64,000 nucleotides of DNA from an uncultured Selenomonadales bacterium (GTDB lineage: Bacteria; Bacillota; Negativicutes; Selenomonadales; Selenomonadaceae), in NCBI GenBank assembly GCA_937877565.1, contig CALFJB010000016.1, positions 19,021 through 83,020 of the forward strand, given 5' to 3'. A program made the translations under genes and the position numbers. How positions within the stretch are numbered: position 1 is the first letter of the stretch; every line of letters starts with the position of its first letter. Below the pieces are notes generated by a model. It saw only the letters and a program-made list of their open reading frames with translations. It had not been told where the DNA came from and made no database searches. Of this stretch, positions 39,694 through 49,677 are shown in pieces.

Positions 39694-40839
39694 TTACAAA
39701 TTTATCTCAATATCATCAAGAGCCGTTTGTAAATCTTCAAAATCTTTATCAGTTGTCAATGCATTTACACTAAATCTGATTGTTCCTGCCGGATATGTTC
39801 CAAGAAAATGGTGTACTTTAGGCGCACATTGCAAGCCCGTTCTTACAGATATTCCTCTTTCGGAAAAGATATTTCCGGCACTGTCACTGCTAATTCCATC
39901 AATCAAACAAGATACAATTCCGACATACTTGCGACCATCAATAATTCCAACTGTTTTAATAAAATTGTATTTTTCCAATAATGAAAGTAACCTTTGCCGT
40001 TTTTCTTCTTCGTCTTTGAAAAGCTGTGCAATAGTTTTTTCTGTGATCCATTTTAATGAGGCGTTTAATCCGGCAATTCCTAAAATGTTTAAAGTTCCCA
40101 TTTCATACTTTTCCGGCAGTCTATCAGGCATAAACTGATTTGCAGAATCATACCCTGTGCCACCAAAAAGAACAGTCGGAAGATCAAAATTATTTTTCAT
40201 GATAAAACCTGAAATTCCGGTTGGTGCAAGTAGTGTTTTGTGTCCTGCAAAAACGGCAAAGTCTATAGTTTCTAATCCAACATTCAAATTAACTAAACCG
40301 GCAGTTTGAGCCATATCAACAAGTGTTATTGCATCATATTTTTTTGCTAACTCAAAGACTTTTTCAACAGGAGACACAAGCCCTATTACATTACTGGCAT
40401 GACTAACAATAACAAAATCCGGCTTATCATTGTCAAATTGATAGCGTATCCTTGAAATATCGTATTCAAGATCATTGGAAACTTTTAATTCTTTAACCGT
40501 AATTTGTCCCAACATTTCAAAATAATGCAGTGTTCGAGTTACGGCATTATGTTCAAACGGGCTTATATAAATATTTTTAACGCCTTTTTTTAAAATTCCC
40601 TGAATAATCATATTCAAAGCTACTGTGGCGGTAGGAGTAAAAATAACCTGTTTTGACGGACAATGCAGCAAATTTTGTAATAATATCCGAGTCTCGTCAA
40701 TTATTCTTTTTGAATTGCTTGATAAAGCATAATTTCCTCTACCGGCATTACCTCCATTATTTCGATAAAAAGAATCCATAAAGGAATAGACAATTTCCGG
40801 CTTAGGATATGATGTTGCAGCATTATCAAAGTACGCCAT
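39694..40839 (-). CDS. sspA: Cysteine desulfurase, SspA type
   Basis: 381 residues, class-V aminotransferase fold. It starts MAYFDNAATSYPKPEIVYSF. The PLP region has SHASNVIGLVSP and DMAQTAGLVN, the Schiff-base lysine is in FAGHKTLLAPTG, and the sulfur-accepting cysteine is in SVRTGLQCAPKVHHFLGT. It supplies sulfur as a persulfide for backbone phosphorothioation by the SspB/C/D proteins encoded just upstream. The neighbourhood (DUF4007, PAPS-reductase-like and ATPase genes) decides for SspA over a housekeeping IscS/SufS. Thirteen bases separate it from sspC. Confidence 0.85.
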   Translation of the reverse strand: MAYFDNAATSYPKPEIVYSFMDSFYRNNGGNAGRGNYALSSNSKRIIDETRILLQNLLHCPSKQVIFTPTATVALNMIIQGILKKGVKNIYISPFEHNAVTRTLHYFEMLGQITVKELKVSNDLEYDISRIRYQFDNDKPDFVIVSHASNVIGLVSPVEKVFELAKKYDAITLVDMAQTAGLVNLNVGLETIDFAVFAGHKTLLAPTGISGFIMKNNFDLPTVLFGGTGYDSANQFMPDRLPEKYEMGTLNILGIAGLNASLKWITEKTIAQLFKDEEEKRQRLLSLLEKYNFIKTVGIIDGRKYVGIVSCLIDGISSDSAGNIFSERGISVRTGLQCAPKVHHFLGTYPAGTIRFSVNALTTDKDFEDLQTALDDIEINL

Positions 40840-40852
40840 TATTTTCCTCCAA

Positions 40853-43800
40853 TTAGCAAAGTTTTTTCAATACTTCCATGAGCACTTGCCGCTTTTCCTG
40901 TTCAGATATTGAATGTCCCATTGCATCAAGTGAGGCTGTGATTTGGTTAAATAACAATTTACCTTTTGCAGAAATATCAACTTTATCAAAACGCCTTGTA
41001 GTGTTGTTTCCGTCTTCATCAGCAAAAACAATTTGGTAACTTGATGTATCGTTGATAGTTTCAGTAACTATACTACTATGAAAATCCTTTGCAGTTTTCA
41101 TAAAACGTGCAAGAGCCTCTGTATATAATGTAAAAGTTTTGGCGTTCCAGTCCTCTAAGCGTAGCCCTGTCGCAAGTTTGGCAAGACGAGTAACAAATAA
41201 ATCTTCATCATTTGTTGCGGTTTTTATATGCTGAAGAAAACGATCTGTACCATCAGAAAAAAGTTGTTCAAAGTTTTTTGGATCAAGTTTATCACACCAT
41301 TCTTTTACAGCAGCTATCAATGAAATATTTCTCATAGACGCTTCATCATTTTCAGGAATGAAGGCATTTTTCGTTTTGTCAATCAGAGTTTGTTTCAATT
41401 CTTCCAAAAGTTCGTCGAATACCATTTTTGTTTCAATGATATTTGTTGCGGTATCAGCGTATTTATCTCTGCAGTTAAAATTTTCGGGAAGTTTTTTGAA
41501 TAACAATTCTGAACCGCTAATATTTTGCCGTAACAATTTTATCATTGCTAACTGACACTGAATTAATTTTTCGCCGGAAGGTCGTTCTGTAGATTCTCTA
41601 GAAAATTTTGGAAGAGACATATACCAACGATGCATTGCATTTGCAACGTAATCATAGGAGTTACCAACTTTTTCAGTATTTATTACAAAATTTGAAAAAC
41701 TTTCAGCTAACCGAGAAATATATTCCGCTTTTTCAGAATCCCAGTCTAAATATTCAAGCGTAAAATTACCCGGCTCACTGTTAATTTGAACAAGGACATC
41801 AACGCTTGTTTGAACTGTTCCAAATCTATCACTAATCACAGTTTGTTGACGATAATGATGCATAACTACAGCAATATAAATTGGAATTAATCCATAACGC
41901 AAACCTATATGATATTCTGGAGCTGTCAAACGTTCATAAAGTGTAGCAAAACTGACTTTACCATTTTGACGCGCTTCAAGAATAAAATTTTCTATAGTTT
42001 CCAGTAAATTACACATAGCAGAATTTGCCGGACGAAGATTAATTTGCGGTATACCGCCCTCTTCGCTCCAAATACCTGTCCTGACAAGTGTACTTCTCAT
42101 TATAGATATTTCCTGCCCCGTACCGGCAAGACCAAGATTAGATTCAATTTCACTTCTAAGCAATGCACTAATTATCTTGTTTCGGCTATTTTGTGCAACG
42201 CGGGTGATAATGTTTTTGTTTACAGATTCATTGTTAATTATCGGAGTTAGACAATAAACTTTATCGCAGATTTTCGACATAATTTCTGTTAATTCGGATT
42301 TTCGGCGAATATTAAAAATTTCTCCGTCGTGTATGTAAGTCGAGTGATAACTTTCGGGATGCGTGTATGCTGAAATAAAATTTCTGATTATCTCTTGAAG
42401 GTCTTCAAAAACTACTTCATATTCATCAAACAAAACAGGATCATCTGCAGCGTTGTCTCTTAGTTGTGCAACTGCATCATATTCTCGAATTGACATACTT
42501 ATATTATTAAAGCGTTTAGGAATTACAAAAATGCACCTAGACTCACCTTTACTGGTATTTTTAATAATATCGGTAAGTGTTTTTATTTGTTCTTCATTTT
42601 CTGGGATAATTCCATAAATAATTCCGTCAGCATCGATATTTTCACTTTTGACGCTCCAATTAACATCTGCCGTAATTTCTACGCCCGCTATAAATTGAAA
42701 CGAAAAAAATCTAGTCATTTCATGTTCTTCGTTATACCGTGAAGGATACATATAATTATCAAAATTCGAGGCGTTAAGAATTTCTTTTTCTGCAATTTTT
42801 CCATAACGTATTTCTATCATGTCGTGAATTTTCTGTTGAATATCTACGCCTGAAGTTTGTTTCAATCGCAAGTAATCGTTACTGCGCTTGATGTAAATCA
42901 CAAATTTTTTGTCAATCAATTCAGAAATGGCTTGCTCAATTTCGTCAACATTGTATGAGCCGGAATATATACCAATTATTTGTTCCCTTGTAGGATTTAA
43001 TCTTTCAAACTGCTCAAGAATATAAATTAAAGAAATTGTTTTGATAATCTTGCTGCCAAGCGTATTTTCATCAAGCTGATTTAAAATCGTTCTTGTCAGT
43101 ACAAAAATGTCATGGATTTCTCCGGAATATACTTCCTTTTTAAAAAGCGGCTCAAAATAATCGTAAATTAAATCCGGCGTAACAAGGCTAAAATCATTTT
43201 TATAGTTGTCTAAAAAAGTTGCAAGCGTTGATATTCCTTTAGCTGATAAAAATGTAAAAAGTGTACGTTCATTCTGTGCAACACGTTCAGAAAGTCTTGG
43301 CAATATAAAAGTTGACACAGGATGGAGCGGAAAACAACCTTTAATTGCAGTTTCAATTTCGTCTTTGGCGTCTTTAAACATTTGATGATTTTGATAACGA
43401 GTAAACAACGAATTGAAATCATTAATATGCCTATTACAAAATTTTTTCCATAAAGGTTCTTTGTGTTGAATTACAGATGAAATTATTTCGTAAGTCTGCG
43501 AAAAATTATTATTCAAATGAATGTGCGTGAAACGTTCCGAAACGCCACGCCAACCGTCGGTTTTTTCTTTTGGCAATTTGTCAATGTAGTTAGAAATTTC
43601 TTTGTGAGAAATAAGCATAAGATGAAACTGTAACGCACCACTGCGGCAACATTTTTCTGCGAAGTCTTGGAGCATTTTTGTATCACTAACTGACGCATCT
43701 ACAATGTTAGATTCTAAAAATTTGCTAAACTCATCAAAAACAACGTAAATACCGGAATAGCCGCTTTCCTTTAAACTTTTAGCTACACTCTCATAAAGTT

Positions 43801-44461
43801 CAACTACATCAAATCCTAAAAAAGGATTAAAGACACTTCCGGCGGTTAATGTCGGGTAAATGCGTTCAAATTTTTCGTAAGCTGCCACATCATAATTATC
43901 TAAACGCTCAATAAAAAAATTGACTGATTCCGCTATTTCGTCTTGAAATTTAGAAAAAGTTTCTGGGAAATTTTCTTTCCAACGGTTGATAACTTGAATT
44001 GCAGCTTTGTAATTTGTTTCCGGCATAGCGGATAAAAGATTATATTCGGAAAGAGTCCGCTGTAATGAAATTAGAAACGCTTGTGTAAGACTCGTATTAC
44101 TTCCATTAATCACAACGGGAAGTATTTTTTCTTTGCTCTCATAGTAATTTTTTACAAGTTGATACAGCTTAGGATTTTCCGCCTGAATTTTTGGAATTAA
44201 TTTCTCAAATAATGACAAATCACGCTTTATAAGAATAGAAAGTATTGTCAGTACAATGTGAGATTTTCCCTTACCATACGCACCGATTAACACTCTAGCG
44301 CGATCTTTGGAAGTCGGATTAACGCTTAGTAAAATACTTTCTAACAGATTTATTGAAGATTTAGTGGGAATAAAATTTTTAAGTTTGTCATCACTTCCAA
44401 AGTCATACCCGATATTTACAGAGTATTGAAAACCTGAAGCAACAGAAATCATAGCTTTCAT
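40853..44461 (-). CDS. sspC: Large P-loop ATPase, SspC type
   Basis: 1202 residues. Walker A is IGAYGKGKSHIVLTI (about residue 62-76). A Walker-B-like YSGIYVVFDEFSKFLES occurs near residue 240, and FHLMLISHKEISN follows. The remaining 800 residues are helical without a recognised catalytic motif. Position between DUF4007 (sspB, 4-base overlap) and cysteine desulfurase (sspA) and the overall size fit the ATPase SspC of single-strand phosphorothioation systems. It presumably couples ATP hydrolysis to DNA loading of the nickase/sulfur-transfer complex. It appears intact over its full length. Confidence 0.8.
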   Translation of the reverse strand: MKAMISVASGFQYSVNIGYDFGSDDKLKNFIPTKSSINLLESILLSVNPTSKDRARVLIGAYGKGKSHIVLTILSILIKRDLSLFEKLIPKIQAENPKLYQLVKNYYESKEKILPVVINGSNTSLTQAFLISLQRTLSEYNLLSAMPETNYKAAIQVINRWKENFPETFSKFQDEIAESVNFFIERLDNYDVAAYEKFERIYPTLTAGSVFNPFLGFDVVELYESVAKSLKESGYSGIYVVFDEFSKFLESNIVDASVSDTKMLQDFAEKCCRSGALQFHLMLISHKEISNYIDKLPKEKTDGWRGVSERFTHIHLNNNFSQTYEIISSVIQHKEPLWKKFCNRHINDFNSLFTRYQNHQMFKDAKDEIETAIKGCFPLHPVSTFILPRLSERVAQNERTLFTFLSAKGISTLATFLDNYKNDFSLVTPDLIYDYFEPLFKKEVYSGEIHDIFVLTRTILNQLDENTLGSKIIKTISLIYILEQFERLNPTREQIIGIYSGSYNVDEIEQAISELIDKKFVIYIKRSNDYLRLKQTSGVDIQQKIHDMIEIRYGKIAEKEILNASNFDNYMYPSRYNEEHEMTRFFSFQFIAGVEITADVNWSVKSENIDADGIIYGIIPENEEQIKTLTDIIKNTSKGESRCIFVIPKRFNNISMSIREYDAVAQLRDNAADDPVLFDEYEVVFEDLQEIIRNFISAYTHPESYHSTYIHDGEIFNIRRKSELTEIMSKICDKVYCLTPIINNESVNKNIITRVAQNSRNKIISALLRSEIESNLGLAGTGQEISIMRSTLVRTGIWSEEGGIPQINLRPANSAMCNLLETIENFILEARQNGKVSFATLYERLTAPEYHIGLRYGLIPIYIAVVMHHYRQQTVISDRFGTVQTSVDVLVQINSEPGNFTLEYLDWDSEKAEYISRLAESFSNFVINTEKVGNSYDYVANAMHRWYMSLPKFSRESTERPSGEKLIQCQLAMIKLLRQNISGSELLFKKLPENFNCRDKYADTATNIIETKMVFDELLEELKQTLIDKTKNAFIPENDEASMRNISLIAAVKEWCDKLDPKNFEQLFSDGTDRFLQHIKTATNDEDLFVTRLAKLATGLRLEDWNAKTFTLYTEALARFMKTAKDFHSSIVTETINDTSSYQIVFADEDGNNTTRRFDKVDISAKGKLLFNQITASLDAMGHSISEQEKRQVLMEVLKKLC

Positions 44462-45384
44462 TTAGCGTCCTCCTGAATTTGTTTATCAATGGACGCGTAA
44501 AAGTACTTAACACATTTTATAAAATCGAGGTCTTCGGTAATGTTAATGACATCTAATCCGGCAGTACGAATAATTTTTATCAATCCCTTTTTTTCAATGC
44601 GATAAAGTATATCAAGCATCGTAATTGAATCCAAATTGAATACCTTTCCAATATTGCAAGGCGCAGTCAAAAGTTCATTCAGATTAATTTCTTTTCTTCC
44701 GGCAGCATTGTCAACAATCACCGCAAGAATTACATAGGGGTTAAGCATTTCGCAGGTGGGTATACTTTTTTTGTAGGTCTTTTTACGCCTGTTCAATATG
44801 TCCAAAAGTCCAAGCTCTCCAAACGGACAATCAATATTATTTTCTGGAGACACTTTAGCGGGATTTATTTTATAACGTGGAAGATAGGTATTGATAATAC
44901 ATTGAAAATCTTCATTTAATGACCGAATTGCATATTCCGTATTATTATCTCGCATTTTTATGTACTTCTGTAATGCATCTACAAAATCTTCTCTGGAAAA
45001 TTCAGACATCGTAAATTCATTGAAAAAGAAATACCACGCTGTAGCTTCATCTTGTTGAGAGGCAAGCCGGTATTGCAAAAGGTAAAGTGTACCAATTTCT
45101 TCAATGTATTTATCATTGTCATAAATCAACTTGCCAAGATCTGTAAATCGGTGGTTTCGTTTTCCCTTTTTTGACTCTTCCGTAATTCCAACGGCTTGAA
45201 TCCAGTATCTTAATGCTTTTACCATATTTGCGCCAATTCCAAGCACATCCATAGGGTTTTCGTCTCGGGCAGTAAAAACATCCGGTTTATTATCTATACA
45301 GCGCATGCCTTTGCTGAGCCAGCCCTTCCTTATAAAAAATGTTTCATGTGCCCTGAATTTCATAGGCATTGCTGTGTCCTCCAA
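44458..45384 (-). CDS. sspB: DUF4007 protein, SspB type (putative DNA nickase)
   Basis: 308 residues. The N-terminus KFRAHETFFIRKGWLSKGMR is the hallmark of DUF4007 ('F..HEtF..r.gWl.K'), followed by MDVLGIGANMVKALRYW and FTDLGKLIYDNDKYIE. DUF4007 is the SspB family, reported to nick DNA and allow sulfur insertion. The gene starts three bases after the sspD stop and ends overlapping sspC by four bases, so sspD-B-C are coupled. A start at M6 (MPMKF) is also possible; GGAGG precedes the first ATG. Confidence 0.85.
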   Translation of the reverse strand: MEDTAMPMKFRAHETFFIRKGWLSKGMRCIDNKPDVFTARDENPMDVLGIGANMVKALRYWIQAVGITEESKKGKRNHRFTDLGKLIYDNDKYIEEIGTLYLLQYRLASQQDEATAWYFFFNEFTMSEFSREDFVDALQKYIKMRDNNTEYAIRSLNEDFQCIINTYLPRYKINPAKVSPENNIDCPFGELGLLDILNRRKKTYKKSIPTCEMLNPYVILAVIVDNAAGRKEINLNELLTAPCNIGKVFNLDSITMLDILYRIEKKGLIKIIRTAGLDVINITEDLDFIKCVKYFYASIDKQIQEDAK

Positions 45385-45387
45385 ACT

Positions 45388-47127
45388 TCATTTTGTTCGT
45401 AGATACCGTTCCATCATACAGCCACCATCAAGATACTTAGCAGTCATACACATTTTGCAATGGACGCATTTTTCAGGCTCAATATAATAAGTGTCTCCAG
45501 TTATAGAAATAGCACCTTGCCTGCAAATGGATTCACATTTAAGACACTTTCTACAGGCATTAAACTTTCTAATTTGATAACTAGCCATTCGCTGTAAATC
45601 ATCGTGGTTAGATACATTCATAGTCTTGACTTTAACAGCATAGTCATATCCGTCTTGATTAAACGGCTGTATTGACAAAATTGGTACATTCGTTTTCGTG
45701 TCAAGAATAATAATTTCTCGAAGTAGTTTTGCTCCGAGTCCAGGTGCTATTTTCCCAAAAGGAACAAACATTCCAACCAATTCATCGTTAAACGGTCTGA
45801 CTAACCGATAGATTTTTGAATGATTTTCAGCGGTGCAATTTGTAAATCGAATTTTCACATCTTCAGCAGAAACAAGCCCATTTCCGCCTTGCCGCGCTTT
45901 CCATTTTCCACTGTCCACATATACTTCAGGATCAGGCTTTCCGATTTTTTTAGCAAAATTAATAAGAAATTTTCTCCACTTTTGAAATTTATCCGGAATA
46001 TATATCCGCGACAGGAGTTGCGCACGCTGATTATTGTTGGGACAACACCAGCAACCAACTCGATCATATCCGAGCCTGTAAGCCAAATTAAAATCAAGTT
46101 GTTCCGCCAAAATATAAAGCCATACATCAATATCTTTCCAGAAAAAAATTGGAGACGCCACTGTTTGCTGTTGTATTTTGATTGATTCAGAATCGTCTTC
46201 AATTCGATTGTACTTACTCCGGCTGACAGATTCAGATTTTCTAACGCCATAAAACGTTAAAATTTGTTGACTACGATACATACTATTTATAACCCTAGTA
46301 ATTGGACCGGTTTTGAACATGGAACAACACCAGCGCATCATTCGGGAAGGAGGTCCGATGTCCTCACACACTTTATAAAAATTTTGTTCATCATTCTTTG
46401 CAATTTGAAATATCGCTAGCGGATGAGATTCTCGATAACGTTTAGCATATTCTATAGTAGAGGGAAATTCAAGGGTAGTATTTCCAAAAATATGCACTAA
46501 ACTAGGATTACTAAGTGCTTTAATCACTATATCAGCTGTGGCGGTTGAGTCTTTACCGCCGGAGAATGAAATAACAATATTTTCATCTTTATACTTTTCA
46601 GCTGTATTTCTAACAAAAGAAAATGCCTCGTCTTTGAGATATGCTAATCGATTTTGATTCGCTTGAATAAATAAATTAATATTTTTCTCAAAGAATGAAT
46701 AATCCGTTTTATAAGACAATTCGTGTATCTTTTTGGAAATATCAGCTGTATCTGCTTCAGCAAATGCTTTAATTGGAATAGTTATGGCTTTACCATCAAT
46801 ATAATATTTATTCTTTAATGCCCAAATTGAGTGATTCATGTAGGGTTCAGTTTTCTTGTCTAATAAGATTTCCAAAAGAAGGCGTTCTTCCGGAAAAACA
46901 GGTCTCAAATCAGAAGAGAGGTAAGTTGCCTTTTGATTGCATATTGGACAAATTCCTTTGTTTGAATCGTTGGCAAGATGAATGATTGGAATTAAACAGT
47001 TTTTGCACCAAAAAATTTCTAAGGGTACATCTTCCACTGTTTTATTAGCACAAATAGGACAAAATAATTCATGCGTTTCTAAATTGCAATTTTTGCACCA
47101 CATTTTGGCTAACTTCTTCTCCTTCAT
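45388..47127 (-). CDS. sspD: PAPS-reductase/ATP-pyrophosphatase with zinc and ferredoxin domains, SspD type
   Basis: 579 residues. The N-terminus has zinc-ribbon-like CxxC pairs (CKNC, CPIC, CKNC, CPIC). The PP-loop NIVISFSGGKDSTATADIVI of the PAPS-reductase family is near residue 190. A C-rich stretch GCWCCPNNNQ and a C-terminal two-cluster ferredoxin (CRKCLKCESICRQGA, CVHCKMCMTAK) follow. It would adenylate the DNA backbone and, with the Fe-S clusters, assist sulfur transfer from SspA. It is the first gene of the operon. The internal ATG at 47103 has the better-placed ribosome site (AAGGAGAAG), so MWCKNC may be the true start. Confidence 0.85.
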   Translation of the reverse strand: MKEKKLAKMWCKNCNLETHELFCPICANKTVEDVPLEIFWCKNCLIPIIHLANDSNKGICPICNQKATYLSSDLRPVFPEERLLLEILLDKKTEPYMNHSIWALKNKYYIDGKAITIPIKAFAEADTADISKKIHELSYKTDYSFFEKNINLFIQANQNRLAYLKDEAFSFVRNTAEKYKDENIVISFSGGKDSTATADIVIKALSNPSLVHIFGNTTLEFPSTIEYAKRYRESHPLAIFQIAKNDEQNFYKVCEDIGPPSRMMRWCCSMFKTGPITRVINSMYRSQQILTFYGVRKSESVSRSKYNRIEDDSESIKIQQQTVASPIFFWKDIDVWLYILAEQLDFNLAYRLGYDRVGCWCCPNNNQRAQLLSRIYIPDKFQKWRKFLINFAKKIGKPDPEVYVDSGKWKARQGGNGLVSAEDVKIRFTNCTAENHSKIYRLVRPFNDELVGMFVPFGKIAPGLGAKLLREIIILDTKTNVPILSIQPFNQDGYDYAVKVKTMNVSNHDDLQRMASYQIRKFNACRKCLKCESICRQGAISITGDTYYIEPEKCVHCKMCMTAKYLDGGCMMERYLRTK

Positions 47128-47167
47128 CGTATGATTTTATATGTTGTCAAGTTAAAGATTTCCAAAT

Positions 47168-47196
47168 ATTATATTACTGACCTATCAAAAAATCAA
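47168..47196 (-). promoter_or_regulatory. Promoter of the ssp operon
   Basis: On the minus strand TTGATT (47196-47191), a 17-base spacer and a perfect TATAAT (47173-47168) lie about 40 bases upstream of the first sspD start codon. It lies within or at the end of the csm6 remnant, so the phosphorothioation operon is separately transcribed from the CRISPR operon. Confidence 0.7.
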
Positions 47197-47199
47197 TTT

Positions 47200-47692
47200 T
47201 CAATTGAGTTTTTTCAATGGGAGTCTCTTTTTTGAAAATTTAGCAAGTTGCTGAACACGTTCAACAGTAAGGTTAAAACGTGTTGATAAACTAAATTTGA
47301 ATCATAACCGCCACTAAAATACAAAATTAAAAAAGCAAATAGCTAATTTGTCATAGCAGGTAGCTATTTGCCGAAATTTTTTAATGCGCTGAAAAATTGC
47401 GCGAGTCCACGTAGTATCACAAGCAATTATAGCAAGTAAATTTTTCATTTGCGGTGTACTCGAACTCAAATTCAACAAAATTTCTTAGTCCGGAAAATCT
47501 TTGTGAAGTTGATAAATAATTTGTGGGAATATGTCAATAAATTCATCGTAACGTTGCGGGTCGGTAAATTTTTCTTCAATTTCAATTTCGGGAGCTAATG
47601 ATTTTATTGCTCGCGTGTAGGACTGATATGCAAGCAAGCCCCGTCATAAAAATCACAAATTGGATCTGTCATTCCAAGTGGAGAAAATAAAA
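47200..47692 (-). pseudogene. csm6: csm6 remnant (CARF ribonuclease of Type III CRISPR)
   Basis: Right after the cas6 stop, the minus strand reads KIILFSPLGMTDPICDFYDG, ACLHI, the start of a Csm6 CARF domain. A deletion with frameshift leads to YTRAIKSLAPEIEIEEKFTD, PQRYDEFIDIFPQIIYQLHK, DFPD, an in-frame TAA, then EILLNLSSSTPQMKNLLAII, the Csm6 'illNiSSGTPQMk' ligand-binding motif. After ACDTTWTRA no Csm6 sequence can be followed with certainty, and the HEPN nuclease half is not recognisable. The gene would have been the cyclic-oligoadenylate-activated RNase of this CRISPR system; it is dead. Confidence 0.75.
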
Positions 47693-48460
47693 TTATTTTG
47701 AATCCCTCCTAAAAAATATTTCGGAAGAAACTGCACCCATCCCTAACGCGGTTTTAATTCCAATTCCTGCGAACGGCGCAAATTTCGTAAGCAGTGCAAG
47801 AATTTTATTTACCATATCATTACCGGCAAAATAAATTGAAAGTTTTCCCGAAAATCCAACAATATTTTGATGTTCCAATGAAAATTTTTGCGAATGCAGA
47901 TTGTACCTTGAAATTTTGCAAAAAGTTGAAAGTTTTTCCGCCAAATTATTTTCTTCAATTTTTATTTTGGGTGAAAAAGTATTCCAACGTTGCAACAAAC
48001 TTTGTATTATCAAAAAATTTTCAGGAAAAATTATATAGCCGCCATCACGCTTAAAACTTGTCGGCGTCAAAAATTTAAAATCTGCGCCGCGTGGAATTTG
48101 GGAATTTGGAAAAATTTCATCAGCCAAATTTTCATAACTTGTATCAATCAAAATTTTAAAATCGCGCAGAAATATCTGATAACCTTTTTGCTTGATAAAA
48201 ATATTTTTTCTGTCTAAAAGTGGCAAAATAATTGATTCATACGCCGCCAAATTTAAAATCCCAATTCGCCAAACAGATTTATTTTTGTCTTTGTCGAAGT
48301 AAATACATTGACTGAACGGGCGTAAATTTTCTTCGTGAAACTGCGCGGCAACATTTGAAGAAACTGTTTCCATTAAAACGCCGTGCATAACCGACCCCAT
48401 AGAATTATTAACTTTTTCATTTGGCGGCAGTTCCAATTCAATCTCTACAAGTTTGAGCAT
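47693..48460 (-). CDS. cas6: Cas6 crRNA-processing endoribonuclease
   Basis: 255 residues, two RAMP-like folds. The C-terminus FAPFAGIGIKTALGMGAV is the glycine-rich loop typical of Cas6. Other matches are NNSMGSVMHGVLMETVSS near the N-terminus and SGKLSIYFAG before the last helix. It is the last intact gene of the csm operon and its ATG overlaps the csm5 stop (TAATG type). It would cut array transcripts at the CCCC-GCAA-GGGG hairpin of the repeat. Unusually it is downstream of csm5 rather than upstream of cas10. Confidence 0.8.
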   Translation of the reverse strand: MLKLVEIELELPPNEKVNNSMGSVMHGVLMETVSSNVAAQFHEENLRPFSQCIYFDKDKNKSVWRIGILNLAAYESIILPLLDRKNIFIKQKGYQIFLRDFKILIDTSYENLADEIFPNSQIPRGADFKFLTPTSFKRDGGYIIFPENFLIIQSLLQRWNTFSPKIKIEENNLAEKLSTFCKISRYNLHSQKFSLEHQNIVGFSGKLSIYFAGNDMVNKILALLTKFAPFAGIGIKTALGMGAVSSEIFFRRDSK

Positions 48461-49677
48461 TATTTAACCACCCGAATTTTACACATTCCAAAAATTTGTC
48501 GTGCTGAAGAAGTCCGAGTTACTTTTAAAATTCGTGGCGCAATTTTTTTACTGAATCTTTTATGCCAATGCGCCGGTTCCGTTATTCTTTTGAAGCGATT
48601 AAATTTTTGAAAGGTTTGATCAAAATATTCTGCTGCAAAAATTCTTGCTTGTTCGTGCTCAGGTGCGAGTGCGTATAACAAACTTTTTGACAAAAAACCA
48701 ACTCCGCCGCCAATAAAAATATCAGCCGTTTCAGCTTCTGCAAATTCTTCAGGAAAATTTTTGCCCCAAAATTCTTTTTGCAAATTCAAAGTGTAGTCTG
48801 TAAAATTCCGCGCCATTTCAATAATTTCATCAATCGAAGAAATTCCGATAACTTTCAACATATCCAAATCAATCGTCACACTGAAAGAAAATTTTATACC
48901 GGCGGGAATACATTCACGGAAAAGCGGCAAAGTTTTCGTTCCGCCTTTAATGTGTCCGTCAAGTTTCTGCAAAATTACCGTGTTGAAATTTTCGGCACAA
49001 GTTGCATCGCTAACCATAAGCCCGCGCAAAACGTCTTTTACTTGCACATTTATTTTTTTGTTTAAAAGTCTTTCGGCGTTGCTGTAGTCCAGTTTGGCTA
49101 AAATTTCATTTTCAAGTTTGCGAATAATTTTGGCGCACTCGGAATTTTTTCTCTTTAAATCCCACGTCAAAGTATTTTGAATTTCTTCCCAATAGTGTCT
49201 GAATTTTTCAGGAGATTTTTTAATAGCGGCGAAAAGAATTGCCAATCGAAACATTCCCTTAATCGAACTGCCGGGAATATAAGGCACACCGTTTGAAAGT
49301 GCAATGTGGCAGTTAATGTCATTCAAAGTTTCTTTTTTGGCAACAACGATCGTATTTGTGGCGGCGTAAGCCTTGCGAATTGACAGCTCCTTAATTTCGG
49401 CATCAGAAATTTTTTGCCCGTTCAGCCATTCCCACAAATTTTTACCTCTGAATTGATTGCCACTTTTGAGAGTTGTTGAAATTGCCTCAACATACGCGGC
49501 GAATTTGTCAATTAAATTGTGATTGTACAAAAATTTTATCCACTTTGACTCGTCTAAAAAATAAACCTGTTGAGCTTTTCTGTCGTACAAATATTCAAAC
49601 GCCTTTAAAGTTTCGCCGCTGCCAATGTGAATCGGAGAAACGCACTCCAACTCCAATATTTGATGTTCAAGTTTCAT
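48460..49677 (-). CDS. csm5: Csm5, Type III-A RAMP subunit
   Basis: 405 residues. Starts HQILELECVSPIHIGSGETL, the Csm5 beta-strand with 'piHIGsG', and has the glycine-rich loop GVPYIPGSSIKGMFRLAILF at about 135-154 and IFIGGGVGFLSKSLLYAL near 315-335. It caps the 3' end of crRNA in the Csm complex. Its ATG overlaps the csm4 stop by four bases. Confidence 0.88.
   Translation of the reverse strand: MKLEHQILELECVSPIHIGSGETLKAFEYLYDRKAQQVYFLDESKWIKFLYNHNLIDKFAAYVEAISTTLKSGNQFRGKNLWEWLNGQKISDAEIKELSIRKAYAATNTIVVAKKETLNDINCHIALSNGVPYIPGSSIKGMFRLAILFAAIKKSPEKFRHYWEEIQNTLTWDLKRKNSECAKIIRKLENEILAKLDYSNAERLLNKKINVQVKDVLRGLMVSDATCAENFNTVILQKLDGHIKGGTKTLPLFRECIPAGIKFSFSVTIDLDMLKVIGISSIDEIIEMARNFTDYTLNLQKEFWGKNFPEEFAEAETADIFIGGGVGFLSKSLLYALAPEHEQARIFAAEYFDQTFQKFNRFKRITEPAHWHKRFSKKIAPRILKVTRTSSARQIFGMCKIRVVK

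Noticed and set aside
39694..40839. Housekeeping IscS/SufS cysteine desulfurase
   Set aside because: No Fe-S assembly genes are near, and the flanking DUF4007, ATPase and PAPS-reductase-like genes define an ssp operon.
47128..47692. A plain intergenic gap upstream of sspD
   Set aside because: Minus-strand fragments with the Csm6 start motif and SSSTPQMK show that it is a decayed csm6.
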